DNA from: Labrys okinawensis
GTDB taxonomy: Bacteria > Pseudomonadota > Alphaproteobacteria > Rhizobiales > Labraceae
Assembly (NCBI RefSeq): GCF_002982075.1
Contig: NZ_PUEJ01000007.1
Coordinates: forward strand, 62,001-126,000
Direction of reading: 5' to 3'
Length of the DNA: 64,000 nt
The translations under genes and the position numbers were made by a program. The notes under the pieces were generated by a model. That model saw only the letters and a list, made by a program, of their open reading frames with translations, did not search any database and had not been told where the DNA came from. This document shows, piece by piece, positions 1 through 9,393 of this stretch. Positions within the stretch are counted from its first letter, which is position 1, and each line of letters begins with the position of its first letter.

Positions 1-549
1 TCGCCGGATCCCTGGCGGGTGCTGCTCACCACCGACCACCCCAATGGCGGTCCCTTCACCGCCTATCCCCGTCTCATCCATCTGCTCATGGACAAGGCGG
101 AACGGGACCGCACCCTGGCGAGCCTGCCCGACATCGTGCGCGAGCGCAGCGGCCTCGCCGCGATCGAGCGCGAATACACCCTGACCGAGGTGGCGATCAT
201 GACCCGCGCCGCGCCGGCCCGCCTGCTCGGGCTGGCCGATCGCGGCCATCTCAAGCCGGGCGCCCGCGCCGACGTGGCTATCTACCGCGAGGATGCCGAC
301 CGCACCGCCATGTTCGCCTCGGCCGATCTGGTGCTGAAGGACGGTGTGGTGGTGCTGCGCAAGGGCGAGCCGCTGGGATGGCGCGCCGGACGCACCCTGA
401 CGCTGGCGCCGGGCTTCGATCCCGCCATGACGCGCCATGCCGACCGCTATCTCGAGGACCGCTTCGGCGCCGGCCTGGAGAGCTTTGCCGTGCCCTTGGA
501 GGCCTTCGGCGAAAGAGATGTTTTCGAGGTCGAGCCATGTCTGACTTAA
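1..549 (+). CDS. fhcA: Formylmethanofuran dehydrogenase subunit A, C-terminal part
   Basis: The reading frame is open from base 1, so the gene starts outside the window; only about 182 C-terminal residues are present. The fragment has the end of an amidohydrolase-like fold: a TTDHPNGGPF segment near the left edge, then TRAAPARLLGL and HLKPGARADVAIY, which are typical of the last strands of formylmethanofuran dehydrogenase A. With FhcB, C and D it forms the formyltransferase/hydrolase complex that turns formyl-tetrahydromethanopterin into formate in methylotrophs. The stop overlaps the start of fhcD by 13 bases, so the genes are translationally coupled. The identification is firm because fhcD and fhcC follow; fhcB is presumably upstream. 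Confidence 0.93.
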   Translation, partial: SPDPWRVLLTTDHPNGGPFTAYPRLIHLLMDKAERDRTLASLPDIVRERSGLAAIEREYTLTEVAIMTRAAPARLLGLADRGHLKPGARADVAIYREDADRTAMFASADLVLKDGVVVLRKGEPLGWRAGRTLTLAPGFDPAMTRHADRYLEDRFGAGLESFAVPLEAFGERDVFEVEPCLT

Positions 550-1475
550 CCAGTTCCGACTTAAGCAGCTCTGACCTGACGCTCAACGGCATCGCCATCG
601 ACGATACCTTCGCCGAAGCCTTCGGCATGGCTGCGACGGCGATCGTGCTGACGGCCGACACGCCCCGCTGGGCCGAAATCGCGGCGGCGAGCCTCACGGG
701 CTTTGCGACCTCGGTGATCGGCTGCGGCGTCGAAGCCGGGATCGACCGCCCCCTCTCGCCCGAAGAAACCCCGGATGGCAGGCCGGGCCTGCGCATCCTC
801 CTGTTCGGCTTCGACGCGGCCGGCCTCGGCAAGCAGCTCGCACGCCGTGTCGGCCAATGCGTGCTGACCAGCCCCGGCTCGGCCTGCTATGCCGGTTCCG
901 ACGGCACGCGGCGTCTCAAGCTGGGCGCCAATATCCGCTATTTCGGCGATGGCTACGAGACGGCCAAGGGCATCGGCGGCCATCGCTATTGGCGCGTGCC
1001 GGTGATGGACGGCGAATTCGTCTGCGAGCATGACACGGGCCTCGTCGAAGGCGCCGTCGGCGGCGGCAATCTGCTGTTTCTCGGCCGCGACCAGGCCGGC
1101 ACCTTGGCGGTGGCCGAAGCCGCGGCCCGGGCCGCGGCAGCCATTCCCGATGCGATCCTGCCCTTTCCCGGCGGTATCGTGCGCTCCGGCTCCAAGGTCG
1201 GCGGGCGCACCAAGGGCATGATCGCCTCGACCAACGACGCCTATTGTCCGACACTGAAGGGCCGCGCCCGCTCTGCCCTGGCGCCCGAGGTCGGAGCGGT
1301 GCTCGAAATCGTCATCGACGGATTTTCAGCAGAGGCCGTGCGCGCCTCGATGAGAGCGGGTCTCCACGCGGCCGTCGAGGCGGGACCGCAGCACGGCCTG
1401 GTGCGTGTCACGGCCGGCAATTACGGCGGCAAGCTCGGCAAATACCACTTTCCTCTGCGCGAGTTGCTGACATGA
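537..1475 (+). CDS. fhcD: Formylmethanofuran--tetrahydromethanopterin N-formyltransferase
   Basis: This 312-residue cytoplasmic protein moves the formyl group between tetrahydromethanopterin and the methanofuran-like cofactor in C1 oxidation. Family features include the N-terminal IDDTFAEAFGM segment, the CVLTSPGSACYAG stretch, IRYFGDGYE, and a C-terminal TAGNYGGKLGKYHFPL signature. Length fits the family (about 300 residues). The start chosen is the ATG inside the end of fhcA; a longer open frame upstream only shadows fhcA. The first 18 residues are unusually rich in Ser, Asp and Leu (an SDLTSSDLSSSDLT repeat), a local oddity. The stop overlaps the fhcC start as ATGA. It belongs to the fhcA-fhcD-fhcC operon. 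Confidence 0.95.
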   Translation: MSDLTSSDLSSSDLTLNGIAIDDTFAEAFGMAATAIVLTADTPRWAEIAAASLTGFATSVIGCGVEAGIDRPLSPEETPDGRPGLRILLFGFDAAGLGKQLARRVGQCVLTSPGSACYAGSDGTRRLKLGANIRYFGDGYETAKGIGGHRYWRVPVMDGEFVCEHDTGLVEGAVGGGNLLFLGRDQAGTLAVAEAAARAAAAIPDAILPFPGGIVRSGSKVGGRTKGMIASTNDAYCPTLKGRARSALAPEVGAVLEIVIDGFSAEAVRASMRAGLHAAVEAGPQHGLVRVTAGNYGGKLGKYHFPLRELLT

Positions 1476-2278
1476 GCGCCCTCACCTTCCGCCTGCGCGA
1501 AGCCCCGCCCGAACGCCTCGATCTCTCGGGCCTGGTGCCGCATCGCATCGGCGCCTTGTCGCTTTCGGACATTGAAAGGCTGCCGATCGGTACCTCGCGG
1601 ATCGGTGTGGCGGTGGCCGATATCTTCACAGTCAGTGAGGGCGAACGCGGCGAAATCCGCTTCCAGGGCGGGTCATCCCGCTTCGATCTGCTGGGTGCCG
1701 GGCTCGAATCGGGCCAGCTGACGGTGGAGGGCGATGTCGGCCAGCGGCTCGGCCAGGCGATGCGGGGCGGCTCGATCGAGATCACCGGCAATGCAGGGCC
1801 GTTTGCGGCCAGCGCGGCGACGGGCGGGCTCGTGCGTATCGCCGGCCATGCGGACGAGCGTGCCGGCGGCGCCATCCATGGCGCGATGCATGGTCTCGAC
1901 GGCGCCACCCTCGTGATCGAGGGCGACGCGGGCGACAGGCTGGGCGAGCGCATGCGGCGAGGGCTGATCCTCGTCGGCGGGCGAGCGGGCGACTATGTCG
2001 GTTCGAGCCTGATAGCCGGCACCATCATAGCTCCGGCGGTCGGCGACAATCCCGGCTATGGCATGCGGCGGGGCACCATCATCGCCGCCGAGCATGGCGT
2101 GCTGCTGCCGAGCCTGGTACCCACAGGCCGGCATCGTCTGGTGGTCGCCCAACTGCTGCGCCGCGCCGTGGCGCGAATCCGGCCCCAGTCGGCAGAGCTC
2201 GTCACCGAGCAGGCCGAGCGCCGGGCCGGCGACCTCGCCACGCTCGGCAAGGGCGAGCTCCTGATGCCCGCCTCATGA
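1472..2278 (+). CDS. fhcC: Formylmethanofuran dehydrogenase subunit C
   Basis: This 268-residue protein is built on a series of glycine-rich turns (GxxGxxxGxxMxxG), seen around residues 85-215, for example VGQRLGQAMRGG, AGDRLGERMRRG and NPGYGMRRGT. They give the right-handed beta-helix shared with glutamate synthase domain 3 and FwdC. It is a structural subunit of the formyltransferase/hydrolase complex with FhcA, B and D. The start overlaps the fhcD stop (ATGA), and it is the last gene of the run. No clear rho-independent terminator follows; the next 145 bases are non-coding. Confidence 0.94.
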   Translation: MSALTFRLREAPPERLDLSGLVPHRIGALSLSDIERLPIGTSRIGVAVADIFTVSEGERGEIRFQGGSSRFDLLGAGLESGQLTVEGDVGQRLGQAMRGGSIEITGNAGPFAASAATGGLVRIAGHADERAGGAIHGAMHGLDGATLVIEGDAGDRLGERMRRGLILVGGRAGDYVGSSLIAGTIIAPAVGDNPGYGMRRGTIIAAEHGVLLPSLVPTGRHRLVVAQLLRRAVARIRPQSAELVTEQAERRAGDLATLGKGELLMPAS

Positions 2279-2423
2279 ACGGGCGGGCAATCCTCCGGCG
2301 CAATCCGGCTACCGCCCGGCGGCTGGATCACAGGTGCAGCTTGATTGGAACTGTAAACCGGAACAGGCTGGCCTTGTCCGCCCACGCGAGAGGTATCCCA
2401 AAAGGCACACCGAGAGGCACCCC

Positions 2424-2630
2424 ATGTGGATTCTCCTGACCGTCTGCCTGATCAGCGCGCCCGACAACTGCCGCGAGGAGCGCATAAGCTGGTCCATGGA
2501 TACGCGAGACAGCATGGCCTGCCTGCTGCATGCACAGGAGACCATTGCACAGTGGCAATCCACACACCGGCAGTGGAAAATACGCAACTGGCGCTGCGTC
2601 ACCAAGCGAGACCTGCCTACCGACATCTGA
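2424..2630 (+). CDS. Small exported four-cysteine protein, unknown function
   Basis: This is a 68-residue open frame from an ATG at 2424. It begins with a short hydrophobic stretch (MWILLTVCLIS) followed by a cysteine and an acidic/basic mix, then CLLHAQETIAQW and KIRNWRC. Short proteins with this layout (hydrophobic N-terminus, about four cysteines, an A-Q-x-T-I-A-x-W core and a late W-R/K-C) recur in alphaproteobacteria with no known role; that statement is from memory of the family. A longer in-frame ATG exists at 2334, but the hydrophobic start favours 2424. It sits alone between fhcC and the kinase gene. Confidence 0.55.
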   Translation: MWILLTVCLISAPDNCREERISWSMDTRDSMACLLHAQETIAQWQSTHRQWKIRNWRCVTKRDLPTDI

Positions 2631-2684
2631 ATTTTGCTGAGGCACCAGCCCCACACCTGCCCCCCCGATGGGAAGGGTAAGAGC

Positions 2685-2785
2685 GCCGATGCCACAAGCG
2701 GCATTTTGGTGGGCGGGTCCCCAGAGCTGCCTGGAAACGCAGCACTTAAAGGCGGGTCTGGGGGCCCGCCCGCCGCAGGTAGCGT
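2685..2785. repeat. Dispersed repeat family C, copy 1
   Basis: This about 100-base GC-rich element contains a GCCACA(A/G)GCGGCATT start, the block GGTGGGCGGGTCCCCAGA, and a GCCCGCC(C/G)CCGCAG end. A clearly related copy lies at 54893-54995 in front of another gene. The ends of the element can pair (GGGCGGGTC with GGCCCGCCC), giving a long hairpin. It lies in the 385-base gap before the histidine kinase gene. Confidence 0.6.
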
Positions 2786-3015
2786 TCAATTCGATAAGTC
2801 AGAAGACAAGGCGGGGCCAGCGGTCTTCGCGGCGTTTTACGTGCCGCATCCGGCGGGAATTGCGAGCACGCATTCGCGGGAAGCCTGAACAAATGAGCGT
2901 TTGCGTCCGAATGCACCTTGCGCCTGGTGTCCCAGCCTTGCGTCTGCGTCCCGGCTGGGCAAATGTGCAGCGGCAGCCGGCTGCAATGCCCGGAACAATG
3001 CTGGTTCATGGTGGT

Positions 3016-4596
3016 ATGGGATCGATTCGAGGCTCTCTCTCCCTTCTGATCGCCGGCGCCGCCATGCTGACCCTGCTGGCGGCAGGCGGCCTGCTGTTTG
3101 CCGTGCGCACCTCCGATTTCGCGGTTGAGCGTCTTACCGTGTCGCAGCGCCGGCTCGATCTGCTGGCCGAGGCCTCCGGACGCCTGACCGACTATGCCTT
3201 TGCTGCCATCGACAGTGCCCAGACCGCCACCTCAAGCCGCCTGCGGCTGACCGCTCTGAAGAATCAGATCGATACCGTGCTGACGGCGGCCGGGGCCGAT
3301 CCCTGGCAGGGCGAAACCATCCCCGGCCGCGTCGAGACGCCGGAACGCATGCTGGCCCTGTTGCGCGCGGACATCGCCAGTCTGGATGCGTCCATCGCGG
3401 CGGGGCTCGAGCAGGCGGACACGGCAGCACGCGGCGATACCATCCGTGGAGCCCTGAACGGCTTCGGCCTCAGCGCCGGTCCACGCCTGTCTGCGCTGGT
3501 GGAAGCCGAGCGCCAGGCCGTCAAGCTGGCCCGCGAGGACATCGCCCGCACCTCGCAGCGCCTGACCGTCGCGGCCATCGCCGCGGCGGTCCTGGCCATT
3601 CTCGTCGCCATCCTGCTGCACCAGCGCATCACCAGGCCGCTGCTGCGCCGCATCAGCGCCATCGACGATGCCGCCATCGCCATCGGCCGGGGCAAGCTCG
3701 ACACCAGGCTGGCCGTCGGGGCGCGCGACGAGCTTGGTCTGCTGGTGGCCCGCTTCAACCGCATGGCGGCCTCGCTGGCCAGGCGCGAACAGAAATTGTC
3801 ACAGGACAGGGCGGCGCTCGAGAGAATCGTGGCCGAACGCACGGCCGACCTCACCACCGCCAACGAAAGACTGGCCGGCATCGACCGCTCGCGCCGGCGC
3901 TTCTTTGCCGATGTCAGCCACGAGCTGCGCACGCCGCTGACCGTGGTGCTCGGCGAATGCGACATCGCCCTGCGAGCGCCTTCGATCACCCCCGAGGAGA
4001 CCCGCACCACTTTCGCCACCATCCGCCAGCGTGCCTTCCGCCTGCATCGGCGGGTCGAGGACATGCTGCGCGTGGCGCGCTCGGAAAGCGGCGAGATCAC
4101 CCTCGATTTCCGCCGCATCGACCTGGCGCGCCTGCTGGGGGATGCCGTGGAAAGCTATGCACCCGTGGCCCGGCGCCACCAGCTCGAAATCGCGCTCGCC
4201 CTCCCCGAATCGCCCGGCGACATCGTCGCCGACGGGGATTGGATCCGTCAGGTCGTGGAAGGGTTGATCGACAACGCCGTCCGCCATGCCAAGGGGGCCA
4301 CGCGCATCGAGGTGCGGCTGGAGGACAGCCCGGACGCCGCCGCCATCTTCGTCAGCGACGATGGCTGCGGCATCCCCGCCCAGGCGCGCGAGCAGGTGTT
4401 CGAGCGTTTCGTCAGCCGCGACGGCGCCGCCTCTTCGGGCTTCGGCATCGGCCTGGCCCTCGCGCAGTGGGTTATCACGCGACATCACGGCAGCATCGTT
4501 ATAGCATCGGATCCAAGCACCGAGCGCGGCACGCGGGTGGCGATCACGCTGCCCCGCGCCGCCGAAGGGAATACGCACACAGGATTTGCATCATGA
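3016..4596 (+). CDS. Sensor histidine kinase
   Basis: This is a 526-residue membrane kinase. There is a transmembrane segment at about residues 8-27, a periplasmic sensing region to about 183, a second transmembrane segment at about 185-203, a HAMP domain (about 205-257) and a short coiled coil. A HisKA domain follows with phospho-acceptor His302 in FADVSHELRTPL. The HATPase domain has Asn420 (DNAVRH), the D448-D-G-C-G G1 box and a late GFGIGLAL G2 box. The start is set at ATG 3016; an ATG at 2998 is possible, and the much longer upstream frame is non-coding. The response regulator gene overlaps its stop. Its place between fhc and pqq genes suggests, but does not prove, control of methanol oxidation. 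Confidence 0.9.
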   Translation: MGSIRGSLSLLIAGAAMLTLLAAGGLLFAVRTSDFAVERLTVSQRRLDLLAEASGRLTDYAFAAIDSAQTATSSRLRLTALKNQIDTVLTAAGADPWQGETIPGRVETPERMLALLRADIASLDASIAAGLEQADTAARGDTIRGALNGFGLSAGPRLSALVEAERQAVKLAREDIARTSQRLTVAAIAAAVLAILVAILLHQRITRPLLRRISAIDDAAIAIGRGKLDTRLAVGARDELGLLVARFNRMAASLARREQKLSQDRAALERIVAERTADLTTANERLAGIDRSRRRFFADVSHELRTPLTVVLGECDIALRAPSITPEETRTTFATIRQRAFRLHRRVEDMLRVARSESGEITLDFRRIDLARLLGDAVESYAPVARRHQLEIALALPESPGDIVADGDWIRQVVEGLIDNAVRHAKGATRIEVRLEDSPDAAAIFVSDDGCGIPAQAREQVFERFVSRDGAASSGFGIGLALAQWVITRHHGSIVIASDPSTERGTRVAITLPRAAEGNTHTGFAS

Positions 4597-5294
4597 ATGT
4601 ATTGCTCGTCGAGGATGATGCCGACATCGGCTCGATGCTGAGCCGAGGCCTGAAGGTGGAGGGATTCGACGTCACCACGGTCGAACGGGCGGACCAGGCC
4701 CTCGACACGGCCCGGGACATCAATCCCTGCGCAGTGGTGCTGGACATGATCCTGCCCGACGGTTCGGGGCTCGACGTCTGCCGGGCCTTGCGCGAGACCG
4801 GCTATACCGGGCCGATCCTGTTCGTCAGCGCCAAGGACGAAGTGCAGGACCGGGTCGACGGCCTCACGGCCGGCGCGGACGACTACATCGTCAAGCCCTT
4901 CCAGTTCGATGAACTGGTGGCACGGCTGCGCACCCATCTGCTGCACCGCTCCGGCAGTTCGGATGAGCATGAACGCCTGATCGTGGGACGCCTCGTGCTC
5001 GACCATGAGACGCGGCAGGCCCATTACGGCACCGTACATGTGCGGCTGACGCAGCGGGAGGCCGAATTGCTCGCCCTGCTGATGCAGAGCGCCAACCATC
5101 CCGTCTCGCGCGGCGAGATCTTCGACCGCCTCTGGGCCACGCAGGGAGGCGTCTCGCTCAATGTCGTCGATGTCTATGTCGGCTATCTCAGAACCAAATT
5201 CGCCGACATCACCCGCGTCGGCGGGCCGCTGATCGGCACGGTTCGCGGCCGGGGCTTCATGCTCGACATGGCGGGCAACCGATCGGGGCGGTGA
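4593..5294 (+). CDS. OmpR-family response regulator
   Basis: This 233-residue two-domain regulator has a receiver domain (about 1-115) with the acidic pair Asp8/Asp9, phospho-acceptor Asp51 in VVLDMILP, and the KPF motif that ends the active site. A winged-helix DNA-binding domain covers about 130-228 (LTQREAELLALLM, then VDVYVGYLRTK and IGTVRGRGFML). The ATG overlaps the kinase stop as ATGA, so the two are a cognate pair. It is the last gene before the pqqA promoter, 216 bases away. Regulation of pqq or xox genes is a reasonable guess from position only. Confidence 0.93.
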   Translation: MNVLLVEDDADIGSMLSRGLKVEGFDVTTVERADQALDTARDINPCAVVLDMILPDGSGLDVCRALRETGYTGPILFVSAKDEVQDRVDGLTAGADDYIVKPFQFDELVARLRTHLLHRSGSSDEHERLIVGRLVLDHETRQAHYGTVHVRLTQREAELLALLMQSANHPVSRGEIFDRLWATQGGVSLNVVDVYVGYLRTKFADITRVGGPLIGTVRGRGFMLDMAGNRSGR

Positions 5295-5433
5295 ACGGCG
5301 GCTGCCGCCCTGCCGAACCCGGCGTTCCCCCTGCCTGTCGGGATTCTTTTCGCGCCGCAAGCGGTGCGACACAAAACCCGATCGTTTTCACTTGCGGTAT
5401 TGATCGAAGACGTGGATAGTGTTGTTGGTAATG

Positions 5434-5466
5434 ATCTTGGCAAAAGCCAAGATTAATACTTATAAA
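5434..5466 (+). promoter_or_regulatory. Candidate pqqA promoter with overlapping palindromic operator
   Basis: A perfect 8-bp inverted repeat, ATCTTGGC-AAAA-GCCAAGAT (5434-5453), overlaps a TTGGCA hexamer at 5437-5442. Eighteen bases downstream is TATAAA (5461-5466), giving a good sigma-70-like promoter about 45 bases before the pqqA ATG. The palindrome over the -35 element is where a repressor or activator could bind. It could instead be a hairpin in a longer transcript. The surrounding DNA is clearly more AT-rich than the coding regions. Confidence 0.5.
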
Positions 5467-5510
5467 TTCCTTATGAAAAAGGTCACAGGCCAAGCAACGG
5501 AGGAATTGCA

Positions 5511-5603
5511 ATGCGTTGGAGCAAACCGGAAATCATCGAATTCTGTGTCGGAATGGAAGTGACGGGCTATATGTCCGATGAGGATCTGCCGCCGGAATTC
5601 TAA
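5511..5603 (+). CDS. pqqA: PQQ precursor peptide PqqA
   Basis: This is a 30-residue peptide with the conserved Glu16-x3-Tyr20 pair (EVTGY); these two side chains are cross-linked to build pyrroloquinoline quinone. The start is MRWSKPEIIE, close to the family's usual opening, and the length is slightly above the common 23-29. A strong ribosome site (GGAGG) lies 7-8 bases before the ATG. It opens the pqqABCDE operon, and a candidate promoter lies just upstream. Confidence 0.96.
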   Translation: MRWSKPEIIEFCVGMEVTGYMSDEDLPPEF

Positions 5604-5635
5604 GTTGAACCGGCGACAGCAACGGAATCGGGGTC

Positions 5636-6565
5636 GTGCAGGCAAGCTTGCATGCCATCGTTCTCGGGGCGGCGGCCGGGGGTGGAGTTCCGCAATGGAA
5701 CTGCGCTTGCCCGGTCTGCCGTTTGGCGTGGGCCGGCGATCCTAGGGTCCGGCCGCGCACCCAATCGAGTATCGCAGTTTCGGCGAACGGGGAGGATTGG
5801 CTCTTGCTCAATGCCTCGCCCGACATCCGCCAGCAACTCCAGGCTGTGCCCGCGCTCCAGCCAGGGAGTTCCTTGCGTCACAAGGAATCCGCGCGCCATT
5901 CACCGATTGCTGCCGTCCTCCTGACCAATGGCGACGTCGATCACGTCGCCGGCCTGCTTGGGCTGCGCGAGCGCCAGGCCTTCACGCTCTATGGCACGGC
6001 CGAGACACTGGACAGCCTTGCCGGCAACCGGATCTTCGATGTGCTGGCCCGTGATCTCGTGCAGAGAGAGGCGGTGACGCCGGGCCAGAGCTTCCAGGCC
6101 CTGCCCGGACTGACCGTGACGCTGGTACAGGTCCCGGGGAAACTTCCGCTCTGGCGCGAGAACGAACCGATGCGGCTGGGTGAGGAAAGCGAGGCGACGG
6201 TGGGCGTGATCCTGACCGGCGGCGACAAGCGGATCGCCTATATTCCGGGCTGCGCCGCAGTACCGCCCTGGCTGCGCGAAACCATTGCAGGTGCCGATCT
6301 GTTGTTGTTCGACGGCACGCTGTGGGAGGACGACGAGATGATCCGGCATGGCTTGGGCACCAAGACGGGGCGGCGCATGGGCCATATGCCGATTGCCGGC
6401 CCCGACGGGTCGATAGCGGCCCTTGCGGGCCTGCCCGTGGAACAACGGGTCTTCATCCACCTCAACAATACCAATCCGGTGCTGGTGGAGGATTCGCCTC
6501 AGAGGCAGGCGGTCGCAACGGCGGGTTGGCAGGTCGCCCATGACGGCATGGTGTTCTCCTTATGA
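5636..6565 (+). CDS. pqqB: PQQ biosynthesis protein PqqB
   Basis: This 309-residue metallo-beta-lactamase-fold protein hydroxylates the tyrosine of the PqqA-derived intermediate. Visible marks are the glycine-rich opening LGAAAGGGVPQWNC, a CACPVC cysteine group binding a structural zinc, the LTNGDVDHVAGL segment at the place of the family's T-D/N-x-x-x-D-H motif, and the C-terminal HLNNTNP stretch. The start is GTG at 5636, 33 bases after pqqA; no ATG gives the full N-terminus. The stop overlaps pqqC as ATGA. Confidence 0.95.
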   Translation: MQASLHAIVLGAAAGGGVPQWNCACPVCRLAWAGDPRVRPRTQSSIAVSANGEDWLLLNASPDIRQQLQAVPALQPGSSLRHKESARHSPIAAVLLTNGDVDHVAGLLGLRERQAFTLYGTAETLDSLAGNRIFDVLARDLVQREAVTPGQSFQALPGLTVTLVQVPGKLPLWRENEPMRLGEESEATVGVILTGGDKRIAYIPGCAAVPPWLRETIAGADLLLFDGTLWEDDEMIRHGLGTKTGRRMGHMPIAGPDGSIAALAGLPVEQRVFIHLNNTNPVLVEDSPQRQAVATAGWQVAHDGMVFSL

Positions 6566-7305
6566 CGACGCTCCTCTCCCCCGCCGCCCTGGAAGCTGCG
6601 CTGCGCGATATCGGCCATCGGCGCTATCACAATCTCCACCCCTTCCATGCCGCCTTGCATGGCGGGCGCCTGAGCCGCGACCAGGTCAGGGCCTGGGCTC
6701 TCAACCGCTATTTCTACCAGGCCATGATCCCCGTGAAGGACGCCACCATCCTCGCGCGCATGCAGGACCCGGCGCTGCGGCGGATCTGGCGCCAGCGCAT
6801 CGTCGATCATGACGGCACCGGCGACGGCGATGGTGGCCTGGAGCGCTGGCTCAAACTGACCGACAGCCTGGATTTCCCGCGCGACTATGTCGTCTCCACC
6901 CGCGGCCTTCTGCCGGTGACCCGCTACGCCGTGCAGGCCTATGTCGAGTTCGTGCGCGAGCGCTCGCTCCTGGAGGCGATCGCCTCGTCCCTGACCGAGA
7001 TGTTCGCCCCCACCATCATTTCCGAACGTCTCGCCGGCATGCTGGCGAATTACGACTTCATTTCGCCTCAAGCTCTCGGCTATTTCGACAAGCGCCTGTC
7101 GCAGGCGCCGCGCGATGCCGATTTCGCGCTGGATTACGTCAAGCAGCACGCCACCAGCGTCGCCCTCCAGCAATCCGTCCTCGCCGCCCTCGCCTTCAAA
7201 TGCGACGTGCTGTGGGCCCAGCTCGACGGCCTGCATCATGCCTATGTGACACCTGGCCTCCCGCCGCCCGGCGCCTGGATCCCGGGCATGGAGCTGGCAT
7301 CATGA
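6562..7305 (+). CDS. pqqC: Pyrroloquinoline-quinone synthase PqqC
   Basis: This 247-residue all-helical oxidase performs the final ring closure and eight-electron oxidation to PQQ, with no metal or cofactor. Family signatures include [10 protein letters not shown] near the N-terminus, [23 protein letters not shown], and [17 protein letters not shown]. Its length is typical. It overlaps pqqB and pqqD by four bases each, showing tight coupling in the operon. Confidence 0.96.
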   Translation: MTTLLSPAALEAALRDIGHRRYHNLHPFHAALHGGRLSRDQVRAWALNRYFYQAMIPVKDATILARMQDPALRRIWRQRIVDHDGTGDGDGGLERWLKLTDSLDFPRDYVVSTRGLLPVTRYAVQAYVEFVRERSLLEAIASSLTEMFAPTIISERLAGMLANYDFISPQALGYFDKRLSQAPRDADFALDYVKQHATSVALQQSVLAALAFKCDVLWAQLDGLHHAYVTPGLPPPGAWIPGMELAS

Positions 7306-7580
7306 GCACGCTCTCCGCCGCGGACGTTCCCAGCCTGCCGCGCGGGGTCCGGCTCCGCTTCGACACTGTCCGCAACAAGCACATGCTGCTGGCGCCCGAG
7401 CGCGCCTTCGGCCTCGATGCCGTGGCCGCCAGCGTGGTGGAGCTGGTCGACGGGCAGCGCAGTGTCGGTGCGATCTGCGATCTGCTCGCCGAACGCTATG
7501 GCGAAAAGCGCGAAGTCATCGAGGGCGACGTCATCGCCATGCTCGACGACCTTCTCACCAAGCGGGTGATCGAACGATGA
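7302..7580 (+). CDS. pqqD: PQQ biosynthesis peptide chaperone PqqD
   Basis: This 92-residue RiPP recognition element binds PqqA and presents it to PqqE. It shows the usual [22 protein letters not shown] opening, which forms the winged fold's beta hairpin, and a conserved [17 protein letters not shown] segment. The frame is open upstream, but the ATG overlapping the pqqC stop (7302) gives the correct family length. It overlaps pqqE by four bases. Confidence 0.95.
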   Translation: MSTLSAADVPSLPRGVRLRFDTVRNKHMLLAPERAFGLDAVAASVVELVDGQRSVGAICDLLAERYGEKREVIEGDVIAMLDDLLTKRVIER

Positions 7581-8707
7581 CGAGCAGCGCCCGTATTCCC
7601 AATCCGATCGGCCTGCTGGCAGAGCTCACCCATCGCTGCCCGCTGCGCTGCCCCTATTGCTCCAACCCGCTCGAACTCGACAACCGCGCGCAGGAACTGG
7701 ACACCGCGACCTGGAAGCGCGTGTTCTCCGAGGCAGCCGCCCTCGGCGTCCTGCACGTGCATCTGTCCGGAGGCGAGCCGACGGCCCGGCCCGATATCGT
7801 CGAGCTGACGGCCCATTGCGCCGAACTCGGCCTCTACACCAATCTGATCACGGCCGGTGTCGGCGCGGCCGATGCCCGGCTCGAGGCCCTGGCCGATGCC
7901 GGCCTGGACCATGTGCAGCTGTCGATCCAGGCCGCGACGGCGCAAACGGCGGAACATATCGGCGGCCTTGCCGGAGCCCATGCCAGGAAACGCGACTTCG
8001 CCCGGCATGTGGTGGCGCTCGGCCTGCCGCTGACGGTGAATGCGGTGATCCACCGCGCCAATATCGGCGAGGTCGGCGACATCATCGACCTTGCCGTCGA
8101 GATGCAGGCCAAGCGCGTCGAAATCGCCCATACCCAATATTACGGCTGGGCGCAGCGCAACCGTGCCGCCCTGATGCCGACGCGGGCCGAGGCGGATGCC
8201 TCGATCGCCCTGGTGGAGGAGGCGCGCGAACGGCTGAAGGGCCGCATCGTGATCGACCTGGTCGTGCCGGACTATTATTCGGCCTATCCCAAGCCCTGCA
8301 ACGGGGGCTGGGCGCGGCGGACCTTCAACGTCACGCCCTCGGGCAAGGTCCTGCCCTGCCACGCCGCCGAAACCATTCCTCATCTCGAATTCTGGTCGGT
8401 GCGCGAGCACACGCTGGCGGAGACCTGGCGCTCGTCACCGGCCTTCAACGCCTATCGCGGCACCGATTGGATGCCCGATCCCTGCCGCAGTTGCGACCGG
8501 CGCGAGCGGGACTGGGGCGGCTGCCGCTGCCAGGCCCTGGCCCTGACCGGCGATGCCGGCGTGACCGATCCGGCCTGCCACAAATCGCCCTGGCACGACC
8601 GCATGCAGGCCCTCGCGGCTGCCGAGTCGGCCGTTTCCTCGCCACCGGCCTATGACTACCGCGTCATGACGGCCGCTCCCCGACCGATGGAAGGACAGCC
8701 GGCATGA
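7577..8707 (+). CDS. pqqE: PqqA peptide cyclase PqqE (radical SAM)
   Basis: This 376-residue radical SAM enzyme forms the carbon-carbon bond between Glu16 and Tyr20 of PqqA. The iron-sulfur cluster motif Cys21-x3-Cys25-x2-Cys28 (CPLRCPYC) is intact, followed by [12 protein letters not shown]. The C-terminal SPASM region has the expected cysteines, with [18 protein letters not shown] binding auxiliary clusters. It overlaps pqqD and the next gene by four bases each, so the downstream exported protein is in the same operon. Confidence 0.96.
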   Translation: MTSSARIPNPIGLLAELTHRCPLRCPYCSNPLELDNRAQELDTATWKRVFSEAAALGVLHVHLSGGEPTARPDIVELTAHCAELGLYTNLITAGVGAADARLEALADAGLDHVQLSIQAATAQTAEHIGGLAGAHARKRDFARHVVALGLPLTVNAVIHRANIGEVGDIIDLAVEMQAKRVEIAHTQYYGWAQRNRAALMPTRAEADASIALVEEARERLKGRIVIDLVVPDYYSAYPKPCNGGWARRTFNVTPSGKVLPCHAAETIPHLEFWSVREHTLAETWRSSPAFNAYRGTDWMPDPCRSCDRRERDWGGCRCQALALTGDAGVTDPACHKSPWHDRMQALAAAESAVSSPPAYDYRVMTAAPRPMEGQPA

Positions 8708-9393
8708 AAGACGATGCGGGTCGCAAGCCGAGGGCAGCATGGCTAGCCGTCCCGGCGCTTCTGGCCCTCGCCGGTGCGGCCCATGCCGCCGCCGCGACAC
8801 CGGATGCCGCCACCTTGCTGTTCGAGGAACCGCAGCTCGACAAGACCGCCGTCAACCAGGTGCTGACCTACGCCTATCACCGCAAGAGCGCCGACGACAA
8901 ACTCTACGGCGCTTCCTTCGAAGACACGATTCGCCTCACCCTCGACAAGGGCGAGACGGCACAGACCCGCACCGTGCAGGTCCAGCTCTTCAGCGGCGCC
9001 CATCGGCGCGCCGCCGGGCCGTTCGAGAATATGAGCGGCAATCCGGTGCTGAGCCTCTTTCTCGAACATCATATCGGCGTGCTCGCCGAGACCTATCAGG
9101 CCAATCCGCGCTATTTCAAGACGGCGATCCGCACGGCCCTGCGCGACAAGGCCGAGGTGAAGCCGGCCGATATTCCCTTTGAGGGCCGCACCCTTCCCGG
9201 CTGGCGCGTCTCGATCCAGCCTTTCAGCGACGATCCGAACAAGGCCCGGCTCAACGGGTTGGACACGCTACGCTACGAATTCCTGGTGGCCAGGGACCTG
9301 CCGGGCGAGATCGCCCGCATCGAAGTCTCGGCGCCGGGAAAGAACAGCCCGCTGCTCGACGAAGGGATTTCCTATGAGGCCACGCCCGACTGA
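8704..9393 (+). CDS. Exported protein of unknown function, PQQ operon member
   Basis: This 229-residue protein starts with a basic stretch and a hydrophobic segment ending AGAAHAAAA at about residue 30, a standard Sec signal peptide, so it should be periplasmic. No catalytic motif is recognised. The middle shows alternating strands ([11 protein letters not shown], then LSLFLEHH) and the end reads [18 protein letters not shown]-like, which suggests a beta-rich, lipid- or partner-binding fold. It overlaps pqqE by four bases and the next gene by 20, so it is part of the PQQ transcript and probably serves periplasmic quinoprotein function. Confidence 0.8.
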   Translation: MKDDAGRKPRAAWLAVPALLALAGAAHAAAATPDAATLLFEEPQLDKTAVNQVLTYAYHRKSADDKLYGASFEDTIRLTLDKGETAQTRTVQVQLFSGAHRRAAGPFENMSGNPVLSLFLEHHIGVLAETYQANPRYFKTAIRTALRDKAEVKPADIPFEGRTLPGWRVSIQPFSDDPNKARLNGLDTLRYEFLVARDLPGEIARIEVSAPGKNSPLLDEGISYEATPD

